DNA of 64,000 bases from CAWEQO01 sp963811225 (GTDB lineage: Bacteria; Chloroflexota; Anaerolineae; Anaerolineales; Anaerolineaceae): NCBI GenBank assembly GCA_963811225.1, contig CAWEQO010000012.1, positions 434,001-498,000 of the forward strand, given 5' to 3'. Made by a program: the position numbers and the translations under genes. Below the pieces are notes generated by a model. It was given only the letters and a program-made list of their open reading frames with translations, was not told the DNA's origin and ran no database searches. Below, in pieces: positions 17,537 to 26,853 of the stretch (its first letter is position 1; each line of letters opens with the position of its first letter).

Positions 17537-18034
17537 ATGTCGAAGTCGATTGAAGATTTGAAAGCCGCCTTTGCGGGTGAATCTCAAGCCAACCGCCGTT
17601 ACCTGGCGTTCGCCAAAGCCGCCGACCAGGCCGGTTTCCCACAGGTTGCGCGCCTGTTTCGCGCCGCTGCGGCCGCAGAGACCGTCCACGCCCATAACCA
17701 CCTGCGCGCCATGGACGGGATCGGCACAGTTGAGGAGAACCTGAAAGAAGCCGTCAGCGGTGAAAACTACGAATACACCAGCATGTATCCCGAATTCATC
17801 CAGGATGCTGTGGCGGAGGAAAACAAAAAGGCACTGCGCAGCTTCCAGTATGCAATGGAAGTGGAGAAAGAACACGAAAATCTGTACAAGGCCGCCCTCG
17901 AGAAGCTTGACCAGGAAACCGAGGAATACGACTACTACGTCTGCCCGGTGTGCGGCCACACCCACCCGCGCTGCGCCCCCGACAAGTGTCCCGTCTGCGG
18001 CGCTTCCGGCTCCCGCTTTGAGAAGATTAGCTAG
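17537..18034 (+). CDS. rbr: Rubrerythrin
   Basis: A 165-aa cytoplasmic peroxide-reducing protein of anaerobes. The N-terminal ferritin-like diiron domain (about 1-135) shows the paired Glu motifs: AFAGESQANRRY, AAAAETVHAHNH, FIQDAVAEENK and EVEKEHENLY. The C-terminal rubredoxin-like domain has two CxxC motifs, CPVCGH and CPVCGA. Length and architecture are standard. A good ggagg precedes the ATG, and a strong terminator follows, so it is monocistronic. It fits an anaerobic or microaerobic life with oxidative-stress defence, alongside OsmC and the disulfide oxidoreductase at 35 kb. Confidence 0.95.
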   Translation: MSKSIEDLKAAFAGESQANRRYLAFAKAADQAGFPQVARLFRAAAAAETVHAHNHLRAMDGIGTVEENLKEAVSGENYEYTSMYPEFIQDAVAEENKKALRSFQYAMEVEKEHENLYKAALEKLDQETEEYDYYVCPVCGHTHPRCAPDKCPVCGASGSRFEKIS

Positions 18035-18050
18035 AAACTTCAACGGAATG

Positions 18051-18089
18051 AAAGGGAGGGCAGCCCTGTGAGGCTGCCCTCCCTTTTTT
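18051..18089 (+). terminator. Intrinsic terminator of rbr
   Basis: GGGAGGGCAGCC / GGCTGCCCTCCC hairpin followed by six T. Confidence 0.92.
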
Positions 18090-18143
18090 CGTACCTGGGC
18101 GGCAGCATCGATAACTGCCCCGCTTGCCGGCCACTTTAAAACA

Positions 18144-18177
18144 AGAGCAGAGAGCAGCTAGCGCTGTTCTCTGCTCT
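18144..18177 (-). terminator. Terminator of the sugar ABC operon
   Basis: Arms agagcagagagcag and ctgttctctgctct (one mismatch). On the minus strand the hairpin is followed by cttgtttt. It lies just after the binding-protein stop. Confidence 0.75.
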
Positions 18178-18190
18178 CTACTCTTAAACC

Positions 18191-19262
18191 CTAGAAATCG
18201 AAACTGTCGATGTTGTTCTTATCGAACACGGTGGGCGGGCCAAGCAGGACCGTACCATCTTCCAGGATCGTATAATCGCCGAGCTTACCGGCGCTGTATG
18301 AGTCGCCCGGTTGGCCGGTGATTCTTCCATTGGCGATAGCATCCAGGGTGTAGATCGCCAGGTAGCCGAGATCGCTCGGATTCCACAAAGCAAATTGCGG
18401 GGAAGCGCCGCTCTTCACGTACTCGCGCATCTGGTTCGGGGTGCCCAGTCCGGTCACGAACACCTGCCCAACCTTGTTGGCATCCTGCACGGCACGCGCC
18501 GAAGCTGCGATACCGACTGTGGTGGGGGCGATGATCACTTTCAGGTCCGCGTAGGTCTGCATCAAGCCATTGGCTTCATTGTAGCTCTTGGTGTCCTCAT
18601 CGTCGCCGTAGACCGTGGTCACCAGTTCCAGGTTGGCATATTCCGGTTTCTTCAGCTCTTCCTTCATCAGATCGATCCATTCGTTCTGGTTCGGTGCGGT
18701 GGAGGTCGCGCTCAAGATGGCAATCTGGCCCGAGCCGCCGGCCAGGTCGGACGCCATCTTAACCTGGATCGCAGCGATGTCCGCCGCGACTGCCTGGTTG
18801 ATGTGCACGGTGCGGCCGCCGGGGCTGATGGCCGAGTCCCAGGTCACTACCGGGATACCGGCGTCCATGGCCTGCTTGCCGGTCGGCACCAGGGCATCCG
18901 AATCATCGGCCGAAATCGCCAGGCCGTTGACCTTCTGTGCGATCAGCGAGTTTAACAGCTGGATCTGTTGGGTTGCATCCGCCGTGGCGGGGCCTTGATA
19001 GGTTACTGTCACACCCAATTCTTTACCCGCTTCCTGGGCGCCTTTGTTCGCAGTGTCGAAGTAGGGGTTGCCGAGGTTCTTGGGGACCAGCACGTAAGTC
19101 ATTCCTGCTGCTGCGGGTTCCTGCACTGCAGGCGCCTCGCTCGGCTGTACAGCGGCCGGGACTTCGGTCGGCGCCGGAGTCGCCTGAGGACCGCAAGCAG
19201 TCAGCAGGAACTCCGAGCAGCACAAACATACTCACGGTCACGAAAAGCATGCGTTTTTTCAT
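18191..19262 (-). CDS. Sugar ABC transporter substrate-binding lipoprotein, rhamnose (RhaS)-like (frameshift near 19211)
   Basis: Binding protein of a CUT2-type importer. The mature part (TYVLVPKNLGNPYFDTANKG, then LISADDSDALV-like and DAGIPVVTWDS motifs) matches the rhamnose/AI-2 binding group. The signal peptide is in another frame: from ATG 19262 (gagag upstream) the sequence reads MKKRMLFVTVSMFVLLG, then must change frame at about 19211 to continue FLLTACGPQA, the lipobox. Removing one base there restores a normal lipoprotein precursor of about 356 aa. Without it the protein would lack export, so sequencing error is likely. It is the last gene of the minus operon deoR-ATPase-permease-permease-SBP. 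LsrB-like AI-2 binding is an alternative to rhamnose. Confidence 0.82.
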
Positions 19263-19453
19263 AATCTTCTCTCCAATTGTTCGATCCATTGAATGGTTGA
19301 CCAAATAGGTACAATCGACGAGCTACCTGATGGATGCAGTTTATTGATCCTTTCTCTCACCTCCTTACCTTTTCCATCGAGCACACTACATTCGTACGGC
19401 GAACGCGAACCGGTTCTAGAGATTGCACATTTGCGCTCGACCGGGAGATCGGT

Positions 19454-20572
19454 TCACGATAAGGAAAAGACGACCGCTCGAGTCCAGAAGAAGAAAATAC
19501 CGAATAGAACCAGAATGAAGATCCCCAAGCCTATATTGAGCAGTAAACGTGCGTTGAACTCCTGCCGCCGGATGGAGAGCAGACCAGCCGCATTGGGCAG
19601 CAGGATCGAAAGGATCAGCAGCAAGCCAATGGCGATGCTCTGCGTCTGCCCCTGAATGTTCATCAGCCCCATGCCAAACCGCATGAGACCTACCAAAATC
19701 AGTGACACAACTCCCCCAACCATGGTGCCTTTGCCCCCGTTGATGTCGACGCCGCCCAACACCGTAACCGTGATGACCGTCAGCTCCAGCCCCAGGCCGA
19801 TGTCCGGTCGCGTGCTTGCAAAACGGGCCGCCAGCACCACGCCCGCCAGTGCGGACATCAGCCCCGACACGGTGAAGATGATCATCTTCACACGTGCAAC
19901 CGGCACACCCGAGTAAACCGCGGCTTCCTGGTTGCTGCCAATGGCGTAAAGGTAGCGTCCGAAGGTGGTTTTGTGCAGTACCAGGCCGAAGACCACCGCC
20001 AGCGCCGCAAACAGCACCAGCGAGAACGGCACCGGTGTGCCAAACACCTGCCCCTGGCCCAGGTACATGAAAGCCTCCGGATAGCCGCGCGCCGCCTGAT
20101 CGCCGAGCAGTACATAGGCGATGCCGCGGTAAAAGGCATACGTGCCCAGTGTCACCACCAGGGCCGGCACCCGCAGCCGGGTGATCAGGTAGCCGTTGAA
20201 CAGCCCGGCCAGCGCGCCCAGCAGCAGCGCCGCGCCCGCTGCAATCCAGATATCGACGCCCTGGTTGAACAGCCAGCCCATGAAAGATGCCGTCATCCCA
20301 AGCGTGGACGCCACCGACAGGTCCACGTTGCCGGTGGTGATGATAAACACCATCGGCAGCATCATCAGGCCAATTTCCATGAAGTCCGACGAGGTGCGGA
20401 ACAAGTTGTCAACGTTCAGGAAATAGGGCGACAGGTTGCTGTTGACCACTACCACCAGTACGACGATCAACGCCAGGAACCATTCCCAACGTTGCAAGCG
20501 CTCCAGCAGCGATTTCTTGGGCGGCATCAAGCCGATCGTGGCAGATGTGGCATTCTCGCTGGTTGCGGTCAA
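19454..20572 (-). CDS. Sugar ABC transporter permease (RhaQ/RbsC type)
   Basis: An integral membrane permease of about 372 aa. The open frame extends upstream without homology; the true start is TTG 20572, supported by ggagg six bases before it and a 4-base TTGA overlap with the stop of the preceding permease. Family motifs are GNVDLSVASTLGMTA (the BPD_transp_2 signature of CUT2 systems), GYLITRLRVPALVVTLGTY, AIGSNQEAAVYSGV and TVTVLGGVDINGGKGTMVGG. Around ten hydrophobic helices are present. It pairs with the next permease upstream to form the heterodimeric channel. Confidence 0.88.
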   Translation of the reverse strand: MTATSENATSATIGLMPPKKSLLERLQRWEWFLALIVVLVVVVNSNLSPYFLNVDNLFRTSSDFMEIGLMMLPMVFIITTGNVDLSVASTLGMTASFMGWLFNQGVDIWIAAGAALLLGALAGLFNGYLITRLRVPALVVTLGTYAFYRGIAYVLLGDQAARGYPEAFMYLGQGQVFGTPVPFSLVLFAALAVVFGLVLHKTTFGRYLYAIGSNQEAAVYSGVPVARVKMIIFTVSGLMSALAGVVLAARFASTRPDIGLGLELTVITVTVLGGVDINGGKGTMVGGVVSLILVGLMRFGMGLMNIQGQTQSIAIGLLLILSILLPNAAGLLSIRRQEFNARLLLNIGLGIFILVLFGIFFFWTRAVVFSLS

Positions 20573-21585
20573 CCTGTACCTCCTCTCGTAAAGGTCGCCT
20601 TGAGCCTTCGTTGGATCGAAGAGTCGGCCACCACCGCCAGCAGGATCAGCAAGCCTTGCGCCGCAAGCTGCCAGAACGGCGAGATGCGCACCAGCGTCAG
20701 AGAATTCTCGATGATACCCAGCAGCAGCGCGCCCAGCAGCACACCCGGGACGGTGCCGCTGCCGCCCAGCATGTTCACGCCGCCGACCACCGAGGCTGCC
20801 ACGGTTTGCAGCTCGAAGCCCATCGCGGTGTTGGTCTGCGCCGCCTCGAACCGTGAAGCCCACAGGACCCCCGCCAGCCCGCTGGCCAGCCCCGAGATCA
20901 CGTAGACCATAAAGATCACCCGCTTCGTGCGGATACCCGAGGTCTTCGCGGCGTCTGGATTGCTGCCGATGGCGTAGATGTCCCGCCCCGGCCGAGTGTA
21001 GTTCAAGAAGATATAGGCCAAAATTGCGATCACGATGGCGAAGATCACCAGGTTCGGCACCCCCAGCGGCGAGGCCTTGGTCAGCTGCTTAAAGGTGTGC
21101 GGCAGCTCGAAGGCGTTGATCCAGGTGCCGTTGCTGTACAGGAAGATCATGCCGCGGTAGATGCTCAAGGTGCCCAGGGTGGCAATGATCGGCGGCACGT
21201 TGCCGACGGCGATGATCAGGGCGTTGAAACTCCCCAGAATCATCCCCAGGCCCATTCCCAGCAGGATCAGCAGCACGTTTGGCGTCGAGGGGTACGCCCG
21301 GACCGTGAAGGCCACCATCATGGCGGTCAGGCCCACCATGGAGCTAACCGACAGGTCGATGCCGCGCGTGATCACGATCATGGCCTGCGCCAGCGAGACA
21401 ATCGACAGGATCGAGATGTTCATCAGGATGATCCGGGCGTTTTCCACGGTCAGGAAGGTCTTGGCGCGCAGGCTGACGATGGTCACCAGCAGCAGGATGA
21501 ACAGGATGATGCTGACTTCACGGAAGCGCGCCAGCAGCAGGATGAAATCCGGTTTGGAAGAAGTGTCGCGTGTTGTGGTTGCCAT
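20569..21585 (-). CDS. Sugar ABC transporter permease (RhaP/RbsC type)
   Basis: A 338-aa permease with about ten membrane helices. It carries the CUT2 signatures TRGIDLSVSSMVGLTA, NVPPIIATLGTLSIYRG, IYAIGSNPDAAKTSGI and ASVVGGVNMLGGSGTVPG. It lies 7 bases after the ATPase gene and overlaps the second permease by 4 bases, which argues for strict co-translation. It is the partner of the 19454 permease; specificity comes from the binding protein. Confidence 0.9.
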   Translation of the reverse strand: MATTTRDTSSKPDFILLLARFREVSIILFILLLVTIVSLRAKTFLTVENARIILMNISILSIVSLAQAMIVITRGIDLSVSSMVGLTAMMVAFTVRAYPSTPNVLLILLGMGLGMILGSFNALIIAVGNVPPIIATLGTLSIYRGMIFLYSNGTWINAFELPHTFKQLTKASPLGVPNLVIFAIVIAILAYIFLNYTRPGRDIYAIGSNPDAAKTSGIRTKRVIFMVYVISGLASGLAGVLWASRFEAAQTNTAMGFELQTVAASVVGGVNMLGGSGTVPGVLLGALLLGIIENSLTLVRISPFWQLAAQGLLILLAVVADSSIQRRLKATFTRGGTG

Positions 21586-21592
21586 TGCCGCC

Positions 21593-23080
21593 TTACCCCT
21601 CCGTCGCCGCCATCATAATTTTTTCCTGGGTGGCTTCTTCCCGGTTGAACGTCTCGGTCACCCGCCCCTCACGCATTACCAGGATACGGTCGCTCATGCC
21701 CAGGATCTCGGGCAGTTCTGAGGAGATCATCAGGATCGCCATCCCCTTAGCTGCCAGGTTGCTCATTAGGGCGTGCACGGCAGCCTTGGTGCCCACATCG
21801 ATGCCGCGTGTCGGCTCATCCAGGATCAGGATGCGTGGGTTAGACCCCAGCCACTTGGCCAGCACCACTTTCTGCTGGTTGCCGCCCGAAAGCTCCTTCA
21901 CCTTCTGCCAGATCGTTGTGGCCTTTACCTCCATCTGCGCCGCCGACTGGTAGGCAAACACCCGCGCCTGCTTCTGGTCCAACCATCCCCGCCGTGCAAA
22001 CTTAGGCAAGGTCGGCAGGGTCACATTCTCTGCGATGTCCATGGGCAGCACCAGGCCGTGATGCTGCCGGTCCTCCGGCACGTACGCCAGCCCCAGGTCC
22101 ATCGCCTGGCGCGGGTTCTGGATCTTCACCGTCTGGCCGTCGATCTGGATGCTGCCGCTGTGTGCCGGGTCGACCCCAAAAATTGACTCGCCCACCTCGG
22201 TCCGTCCTGCGCCGACTAGTCCGGCCATCCCCAATATTTCGCCCTGGCGCAGCTCGAACGAGACGTCCTCGAACTTGCCCTTGCGCGTCAGGTGCTCCAC
22301 CCGCAGCGCCACCTCGCCCGCCTCCACCGCCAGCTTGGGGAACAGGTTGTCCACGTTGCGCCCCACCATCATGCGGATCAGCTCTTCGCGCGTCACGCCT
22401 TCCATCGACCGCGTGCCAATGTACTGCCCATCCCGCAGCACGGTCACCCGGTCGGCCAGTTCGAACAACTCGTCTAAACGGTGCGAGATGAACAGGATCG
22501 CCGTGCCGCTCTCACGCAGCCTGCGCACGATCTGGAACAGGTCATCCACCTCATTCAGCGTCAGCGCCGAGGTCGGCTCATCCATGATCAAGATCCGCGC
22601 CTCCAACGACAGCGCCCGGGCAATCTCGACCATCTGCTGCTGCGCCACGCTCAGGTTGCGCGCCTTGGTGTGAACGTCCATCTGCACGCCCAGGCTGTCC
22701 AGCAGGCGCCCGGCTTCCTGGTACATGCGTTTCCACTGCACCCAGCCGCCCACCCGCGCCGGCTGCCGCCCGGCGAAAATGTTCTCAGCGATGTCCAGAT
22801 CGGGGAACAGGCTCAGCTCCTGGTAGATCGCAGCGATGCCGCAGCGGAAGGCGGCCCGTGGGTCCGACAGCTGAATGGGCTCTCCACTCACATACATCTC
22901 ACCCGCATCCGGCTGATGCACCCCCGTGATCACTTTTACCAGGGTCGATTTCCCGGCCCCGTTCTCCCCCAGCAGGGCGTGCACCTCTCCGGGGCACAGC
23001 TCGAACTGCACTCCGCGCAGGGCTTGCACCCCGGCGAAGCTCTTGCTGATATTGCTGAGTTTGAGTAACGCTTCGGTCAT
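21593..23080 (-). CDS. Sugar ABC transporter ATP-binding protein (RhaT/RbsA type, two nucleotide-binding domains)
   Basis: A 495-aa duplicated ATPase typical of CUT2 importers. The first domain has Walker A GENGAGKST, signature LSVAQQQMVEIARAL and Walker B ILIMDEPTSAL. The second domain has the usual degenerate Walker A (GLVGAGRTEVG), signature LSGGNQQKVVLAKWL and Walker B ILILDEPTRGIDVG. A degenerate second P-loop is normal for this family. It sits between the DeoR regulator (29-base gap) and the permeases (7-base gap), making it the second gene of the operon. Confidence 0.93.
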   Translation of the reverse strand: MTEALLKLSNISKSFAGVQALRGVQFELCPGEVHALLGENGAGKSTLVKVITGVHQPDAGEMYVSGEPIQLSDPRAAFRCGIAAIYQELSLFPDLDIAENIFAGRQPARVGGWVQWKRMYQEAGRLLDSLGVQMDVHTKARNLSVAQQQMVEIARALSLEARILIMDEPTSALTLNEVDDLFQIVRRLRESGTAILFISHRLDELFELADRVTVLRDGQYIGTRSMEGVTREELIRMMVGRNVDNLFPKLAVEAGEVALRVEHLTRKGKFEDVSFELRQGEILGMAGLVGAGRTEVGESIFGVDPAHSGSIQIDGQTVKIQNPRQAMDLGLAYVPEDRQHHGLVLPMDIAENVTLPTLPKFARRGWLDQKQARVFAYQSAAQMEVKATTIWQKVKELSGGNQQKVVLAKWLGSNPRILILDEPTRGIDVGTKAAVHALMSNLAAKGMAILMISSELPEILGMSDRILVMREGRVTETFNREEATQEKIMMAATEG

Positions 23081-23109
23081 AAAGGTTTATCCCGCGAGGA
23101 ACGAGGGTT

Positions 23110-23880
23110 TCAGACCAGACGGACATCGACGTCGCGCTTGCGCACGACTTCCACCAGTTCGAGCGGCGCCCTGTCATCCGTAATGACACACTGCAGCTCG
23201 TCCAGGCTGGCAAAGGTCACTACTGCGATCTGGCCCCACTTGCTGCCGTCGATTAACGCCACCACCGTCTGGCACATTTCGACGAACTTGCGCTTCATCT
23301 GCGCTTCCTGCAGATTGATGTCTGTCAACCCTTGCTCGACGGTGATGCCGCGCGCCCCAAAGAAGCCCAGGCGCACGTTCAGGCCCTCGAAGAATCCCGT
23401 GTCGTGATGGCCGATCAGCGAGATCGCATCCCGGCGCAGCGAGCCTCCGGGCATCATCACCTGGATTTGCGGCATGCGCAGCAGGCTCATGCTCACTTTC
23501 AGGCTGTTGGTGATAACGGTAAGATCAGGGATATTTTTGAGAAAAGGAATTATGGCTTGTGAGGTGGTGCTGGCGTCGATCACCAGCGCATCGCCCGGAT
23601 GCACCAGCTCTGCCGCCGCCTGTCCGATGCGGGCTTTCTGTTCGGCTTGCTGCTGCTGCCGGTACTCGAACGACAACTCGGGGATCGTGTTGACCTTCTT
23701 CGCGCCGCCGTGCGTGCGTAATAACAAGTTCTGCTGCTGCAGCGCCTGCAAATCCTGACGGATGGTCACTTCGGAGACGTCGAGCTGCCGGCTGAGCTCG
23801 ACCACCGAGAGCTGCTCGGCTTCTTCTAGAGCATCGAGGATCGCCTGTCTGCGTATGGCCAACTGCGGCAGCTTCCCCAT
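23110..23880 (-). CDS. DeoR-family transcriptional regulator of the sugar operon
   Basis: A 256-aa DeoR/GlpR-type regulator: N-terminal HTH (about 6-57, SVVELSRQLDVSEVTIRQDL) and a C-terminal sugar-phosphate sensor domain (DeoRC, about 75-235) with ALVIDASTTSQAI and NSLKVS. It is the first gene of the operon, preceded by ggagg. Rhizobial rhamnose clusters also pair a DeoR-type RhaR with RhaSTPQ, which supports a deoxysugar ligand, but this is analogy. Upstream TTTCG repeats suggest autorepression. Confidence 0.9.
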   Translation of the reverse strand: MGKLPQLAIRRQAILDALEEAEQLSVVELSRQLDVSEVTIRQDLQALQQQNLLLRTHGGAKKVNTIPELSFEYRQQQQAEQKARIGQAAAELVHPGDALVIDASTTSQAIIPFLKNIPDLTVITNSLKVSMSLLRMPQIQVMMPGGSLRRDAISLIGHHDTGFFEGLNVRLGFFGARGITVEQGLTDINLQEAQMKRKFVEMCQTVVALIDGSKWGQIAVVTFASLDELQCVITDDRAPLELVEVVRKRDVDVRLV

Positions 23881-23936
23881 TCATCCTCCGGCAGCCTGCA
23901 AAAAGGACTTTGCGGCAGCAAAGATTCCTGACATAG

Positions 23937-24000
23937 TTACGAAACGAGTTACGAAATGAAAGCTATCAACAGTATATATCGGAATTTTCGAAAATGAAAT
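23937..24000 (-). promoter_or_regulatory. Promoter/operator region of the sugar operon
   Basis: Contains a 12-bp perfect palindrome ATTTTCGAAAAT (23984-23995) and, on the minus strand, repeated TTTCGTAAC / GTTTCGTAAC motifs (about 23937-23957). DeoR-family operators often consist of TTTCG repeats. A weak promoter, TTTCAT-N17-TATACT, places the palindrome in the spacer. Confidence 0.55.
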
Positions 24001-24026
24001 AGGGAATTTGAAGCAAACTGAAAGTT

Positions 24027-24656
24027 TTAAGGTAACTGCGCCGGCTCGCGCCATAAAAACCAGGTCGTCACGCCCATCACTTCCTTGTTCTTATAAACCT
24101 CGAATCCCAAGCGCTCGTACAGAGCCAGCGTGCGGGCGTTCTCCGTCTCCAGGTAGCAGCCCACCCCCTCGCTGTCTGCCCGCCGCAGCACCGTCTCGAA
24201 CAGCGCCGTGCCGAGGCCATGGCCCTGCCGCTCCGGCGTCACCCCCACCCACTCCAGGTAATAATGCGGCCGCGTCGGGTGCTCTCGCTCTACTTCTCGA
24301 AATGATCTCCTCATGTCACGTGTCAACCGCCATGTATTTGGTTCGAGCCAGCCGCCCCGCAGCATCCCGCCCGCCAAAAGTCGCGCCTGCTCCCACATGG
24401 GCAGCGGGTATGTCCCAGGCGGATAGATCGTCCCCACCGCCGCGATCCGGTCCTCGCACCGCACCGCCAGCGCCCAACCGCGCCGCGTGCAGGCCGCCAG
24501 CGTCGCCGCAAAGAACAGCCCAAACCTGCGCCGCCGCTCCGGCTCGTCAAACAACTCAAACAGCGCCTGCATGGCTGGGTCGCTCCAGAACGACTGCGCC
24601 AGCACCTGCGCAGCTTCCGGGATTTGGCTTGCAGAGAGGGTGAAAATTTCCATCAT
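24027..24656 (-). CDS. GNAT-family N-acetyltransferase
   Basis: A 209-aa acetyltransferase. The acetyl-CoA-binding signature is VGVTPERQGHGLGTALFETVLRRAD (motif A, about residues 137-160; R/Q-x-x-G-x-G/A form), followed by CYLETENARTLALYERLGFEV (motif B). The N-terminal region ARVLAQSFWSDPAMQALF-like is typical of GNATs acting on small molecules. The gene starts directly after the stop codon of the 24657 gene (TAA-ATG-ATG), so the two are co-expressed. The substrate cannot be predicted. Confidence 0.88.
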   Translation of the reverse strand: MMEIFTLSASQIPEAAQVLAQSFWSDPAMQALFELFDEPERRRRFGLFFAATLAACTRRGWALAVRCEDRIAAVGTIYPPGTYPLPMWEQARLLAGGMLRGGWLEPNTWRLTRDMRRSFREVEREHPTRPHYYLEWVGVTPERQGHGLGTALFETVLRRADSEGVGCYLETENARTLALYERLGFEVYKNKEVMGVTTWFLWREPAQLP

Positions 24657-25247
24657 TTATAAGGGGCGCGGGAAGATTCCCGGCAGTTTCTCCGCCAGGA
24701 TAAGGGCCAGTTCCGCGTTCGGCCAGCCCACCATATCAGAGATGGGAATGAAATCCGGTCGTTTCAGGCGCAGCCGGTCGCGCAACCCCAGGACCCAGCG
24801 CCAGCCAAAATATTGCGGGTTTTGCACCACCAGCGCCTCATACCGCAGGAAACCCAACGACCGGCGCTGCTCCAACCGCTGTGCGCCCTCCCAACTGCAG
24901 CGGATCCCGTAGCTCGGCCACTTATAGTAAGCAATTCCTTGCTGGGAGACCTCCAAGTAGGTCAGGAACGTCACCCCCAGCGTTAACAGGACCTGGTAAA
25001 CAAACAGGAACCCAGAGACCAGCGCCAGCGGAGCCGCAAGGATCGCTGCCAGGAGGAAAACGGGCGGTTGCGCTTTGAGGATGAGGGACACAAACCAGAT
25101 GATGAAAGCCAGCATTACAAGCGCCGGGAGCGCATACACCAGCCCGATCAAACTGATCAGCATGGACCGGAATGACATTCGGTATTTCTTTGCAGAAACG
25201 AGCGCTTCTGTCATCGCTGCCACCGTCTTTCGATTTGCCTTCACCAC
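24657..25247 (-). CDS. Membrane protein of unknown function (possible PH-like domain)
   Basis: A 196-aa protein with two or three hydrophobic segments in residues about 28-95 (LISLIGLVYALPALVMLAF and VFLLAAILAAPLALVSGFLF) and a soluble C-terminal half containing LEVSQQGIAYYKWPSYGIRCSWEGAQRLE, a pattern seen in small bacterial PH-like membrane proteins. I cannot name it. A GTG at 25247 gives the longest frame; ATG 25214 (MTEALVSAKKY) is an alternative. It is upstream of, and adjacent to, the GNAT gene. Confidence 0.6.
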   Translation of the reverse strand: MVKANRKTVAAMTEALVSAKKYRMSFRSMLISLIGLVYALPALVMLAFIIWFVSLILKAQPPVFLLAAILAAPLALVSGFLFVYQVLLTLGVTFLTYLEVSQQGIAYYKWPSYGIRCSWEGAQRLEQRRSLGFLRYEALVVQNPQYFGWRWVLGLRDRLRLKRPDFIPISDMVGWPNAELALILAEKLPGIFPRPL

Positions 25248-25512
25248 CCAATCCGAGCATTCTTGTGCTGCAGCGGGAAGCTGGTCTCATTCACAATCAG
25301 CATCCCACACTCTTTGGCTTGCTCAGTGAAATACTCCACAAACTGGCATCAGTTGTCGTGAACAAACGGTACCTTATTGTAGTACGGATTTACCACCCTG
25401 GATGAAAAATTCGATCGTCATTCTTGGGAACAAAACCTTCGAAGAAGCGTAATGATTAAGTAGAGCCGGTGTCAGCAACTCCACAACCATCACGAATGCA
25501 GGGAGGAATTTC

Positions 25513-26466
25513 ATGAGGCTTCACCAAATTGCGGCCATCGTAGGCCTGCTTTGCTGCCTGGCTGACTGCACCCCCGCAGCCGCCATTCCATCCACCCCAC
25601 TGCCCATCCCCTCCCCAACCTCCACCTCTATCTTGCCCTCTGCCGCCTCGACCCGCGCCCCCAGCCCAACCGCGACCGCCACGGTCGTTCCATCCCACAC
25701 GCCCACCCAGGCCGCGTCTCCCACCGCCGCCAGCACCCCGCTCCCTTCGCCCACCATCCTCTACGATCCGCTCCGCCAAACGCCGCCCACCCTCATGCTG
25801 CATCGCAGCAGCCAGGAGTTCGATTCCGTGGCCTTCCTGCAGGACTTCGTGCATATCCTGCAAGACCACCAGATGCGCGTGGTCACCTATCAAGACCTCA
25901 GTCGCCAGCCCGACCTGACCGCTATCGAGCAGGGCCGCCTGGTGATCCTGACCATCGACGATGTCTCTTTGCAGGCTCCCATTGACCCGAGCATCCAGCA
26001 GATGATCGCCATCCTGCGCCAGGCCGGCTACCCGGCCGTGCTCGGCATCGTCACCGCCGGCAAACTGGCCGATGAAGACACCTCCGCCGCGCTCAAAGGC
26101 CTGGCCGCTGAAGGTTGGGAGCTGGCCATGCACACCGAAAACCACGTCGACCTGCACGAGCTGGAGAAGGTCTCCCCTTACGGCGCCCGCCTGGAAATCC
26201 GTACCTGCGCCGAGAATATCGAAACAGCCACAGGCGTTAAACCGTCTACCCTGGTGCTGCCCTACGGCAGCATGGTTGAGGATTTCAAGATCCTCTACCG
26301 CGAGCACGTCCAATGGGTGGTGGGCATCTCCGGCGGCAAAAAATATCGCACCACCCACCAGGTCTACTACGTCGGTCGCGAAGGCCCTTCCGGCGGCGCC
26401 CAGCAAACCTTCGACGTCATGCTGGCACGATTTAAATTGGATGAATTCAGGGATAAACCGAAATAA
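25513..26466 (+). CDS. Polysaccharide-deacetylase-like lipoprotein
   Basis: A 317-aa exported protein. ATG 25513 is preceded by ggagg. The signal peptide ends LLCCLADC (lipoprotein-like), followed by a 60-residue Thr/Pro/Ser linker. The catalytic domain follows the NodB order: VILTIDDV (metal-binding Asp pair, about residue 148), HTENHVDLHEL (the HxxxH zinc motif, about 209) and LVLPYGSM, the counterpart of RxPYG but with Leu for Arg. It may be a peptidoglycan or polysaccharide deacetylase of reduced or altered activity. A second, diverged member lies at 28109. The gene is followed by a 101-bp inverted repeat. Confidence 0.78.
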   Translation: MRLHQIAAIVGLLCCLADCTPAAAIPSTPLPIPSPTSTSILPSAASTRAPSPTATATVVPSHTPTQAASPTAASTPLPSPTILYDPLRQTPPTLMLHRSSQEFDSVAFLQDFVHILQDHQMRVVTYQDLSRQPDLTAIEQGRLVILTIDDVSLQAPIDPSIQQMIAILRQAGYPAVLGIVTAGKLADEDTSAALKGLAAEGWELAMHTENHVDLHELEKVSPYGARLEIRTCAENIETATGVKPSTLVLPYGSMVEDFKILYREHVQWVVGISGGKKYRTTHQVYYVGREGPSGGAQQTFDVMLARFKLDEFRDKPK

Positions 26467-26496
26467 AAAGTAGGCTCAATCGTTGATATCAAATTA

Positions 26497-26597
26497 TTTA
26501 ACGAATCAGGCAGTGTCAGATTACGTAGCCCCAATCATCCTCGTGAAGCGCGAGGATGCCTGGGGCTACGTAATCCGACCTTGCCTGATTCGTTAAA
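26497..26597. repeat. 101-bp inverted repeat (47-bp imperfect arms)
   Basis: Left arm from tttaacgaatcaggca and right arm to tgcctgattcgttaaa, with about five mismatches and a 7-base loop. It lies between the convergent deacetylase gene and tRNA-Pro. The mismatches argue against an assembly fold-back artefact. It is a probable two-way terminator or a palindromic element. Confidence 0.75.
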
Positions 26598-26599
26598 AT

Positions 26600-26627
26600 A
26601 AAAAGCCCTGGATAACCAAGGCTTTTT
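26600..26627 (-). terminator. Terminator of tRNA-Pro
   Basis: On the minus strand, AAAAAGCC pairs with GGCTTTTT, continuing into ATTTT, 3 bases after the tRNA. Confidence 0.85.
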
Positions 26628-26629
26628 AG

Positions 26630-26704
26630 TCGGGGCGGGCGGATTTGAACCGCCGACCTCACGGACCCGAACCGTGCACTCTATCCGGGCTGAGCCACGC
26701 CCCG
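26630..26704 (-). tRNA. tRNA-Pro (anticodon CGG)
   Basis: Cloverleaf on the minus strand: acceptor CGGGGCG/CGCCCCG, D-arm GCTC...GAGT, anticodon stem CACGG/CCGTG with loop TTCGGGT (anticodon CGG, reads CCG), T-arm GGCGG-TTCAAAT-CCGCC, discriminator A. The 3' CCA is not encoded. Confidence 0.93.
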
Positions 26705-26776
26705 TAACGAAGGTCATTATAAATCAAGAGGCCCATTTTTGCAAGCTTACCCACACCCATTTTCTCGGTCCTCATG

Positions 26777-26782
26777 TATAAT
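26777..26782 (+). promoter_or_regulatory. -10 element of ino1
   Basis: A perfect TATAAT directly preceded by TG; no good -35. It predicts a leader of about 200 nt for ino1, with hairpins at 26809-26823, 26881-26896 and 26931-26957. Confidence 0.55.
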
Positions 26783-26853
26783 CAGTCTGGTCAGGTGCGG
26801 GCGCCATCGACAGAACGCCTGTCACTTCTCCTTGCAGAACCAGGGGAGAATTT

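Noticed and set aside
20573..20863. A 97-residue N-terminal extension of the second permease
   Set aside because: It is Gly/Arg-rich, out-of-frame coding sequence of the upstream permease; a TTG with ggagg marks the true start.
26630..26704. tRNA-Pro as an integration site for a mobile element
   Set aside because: No integrase gene and no direct repeat of the tRNA 3' end were found nearby.
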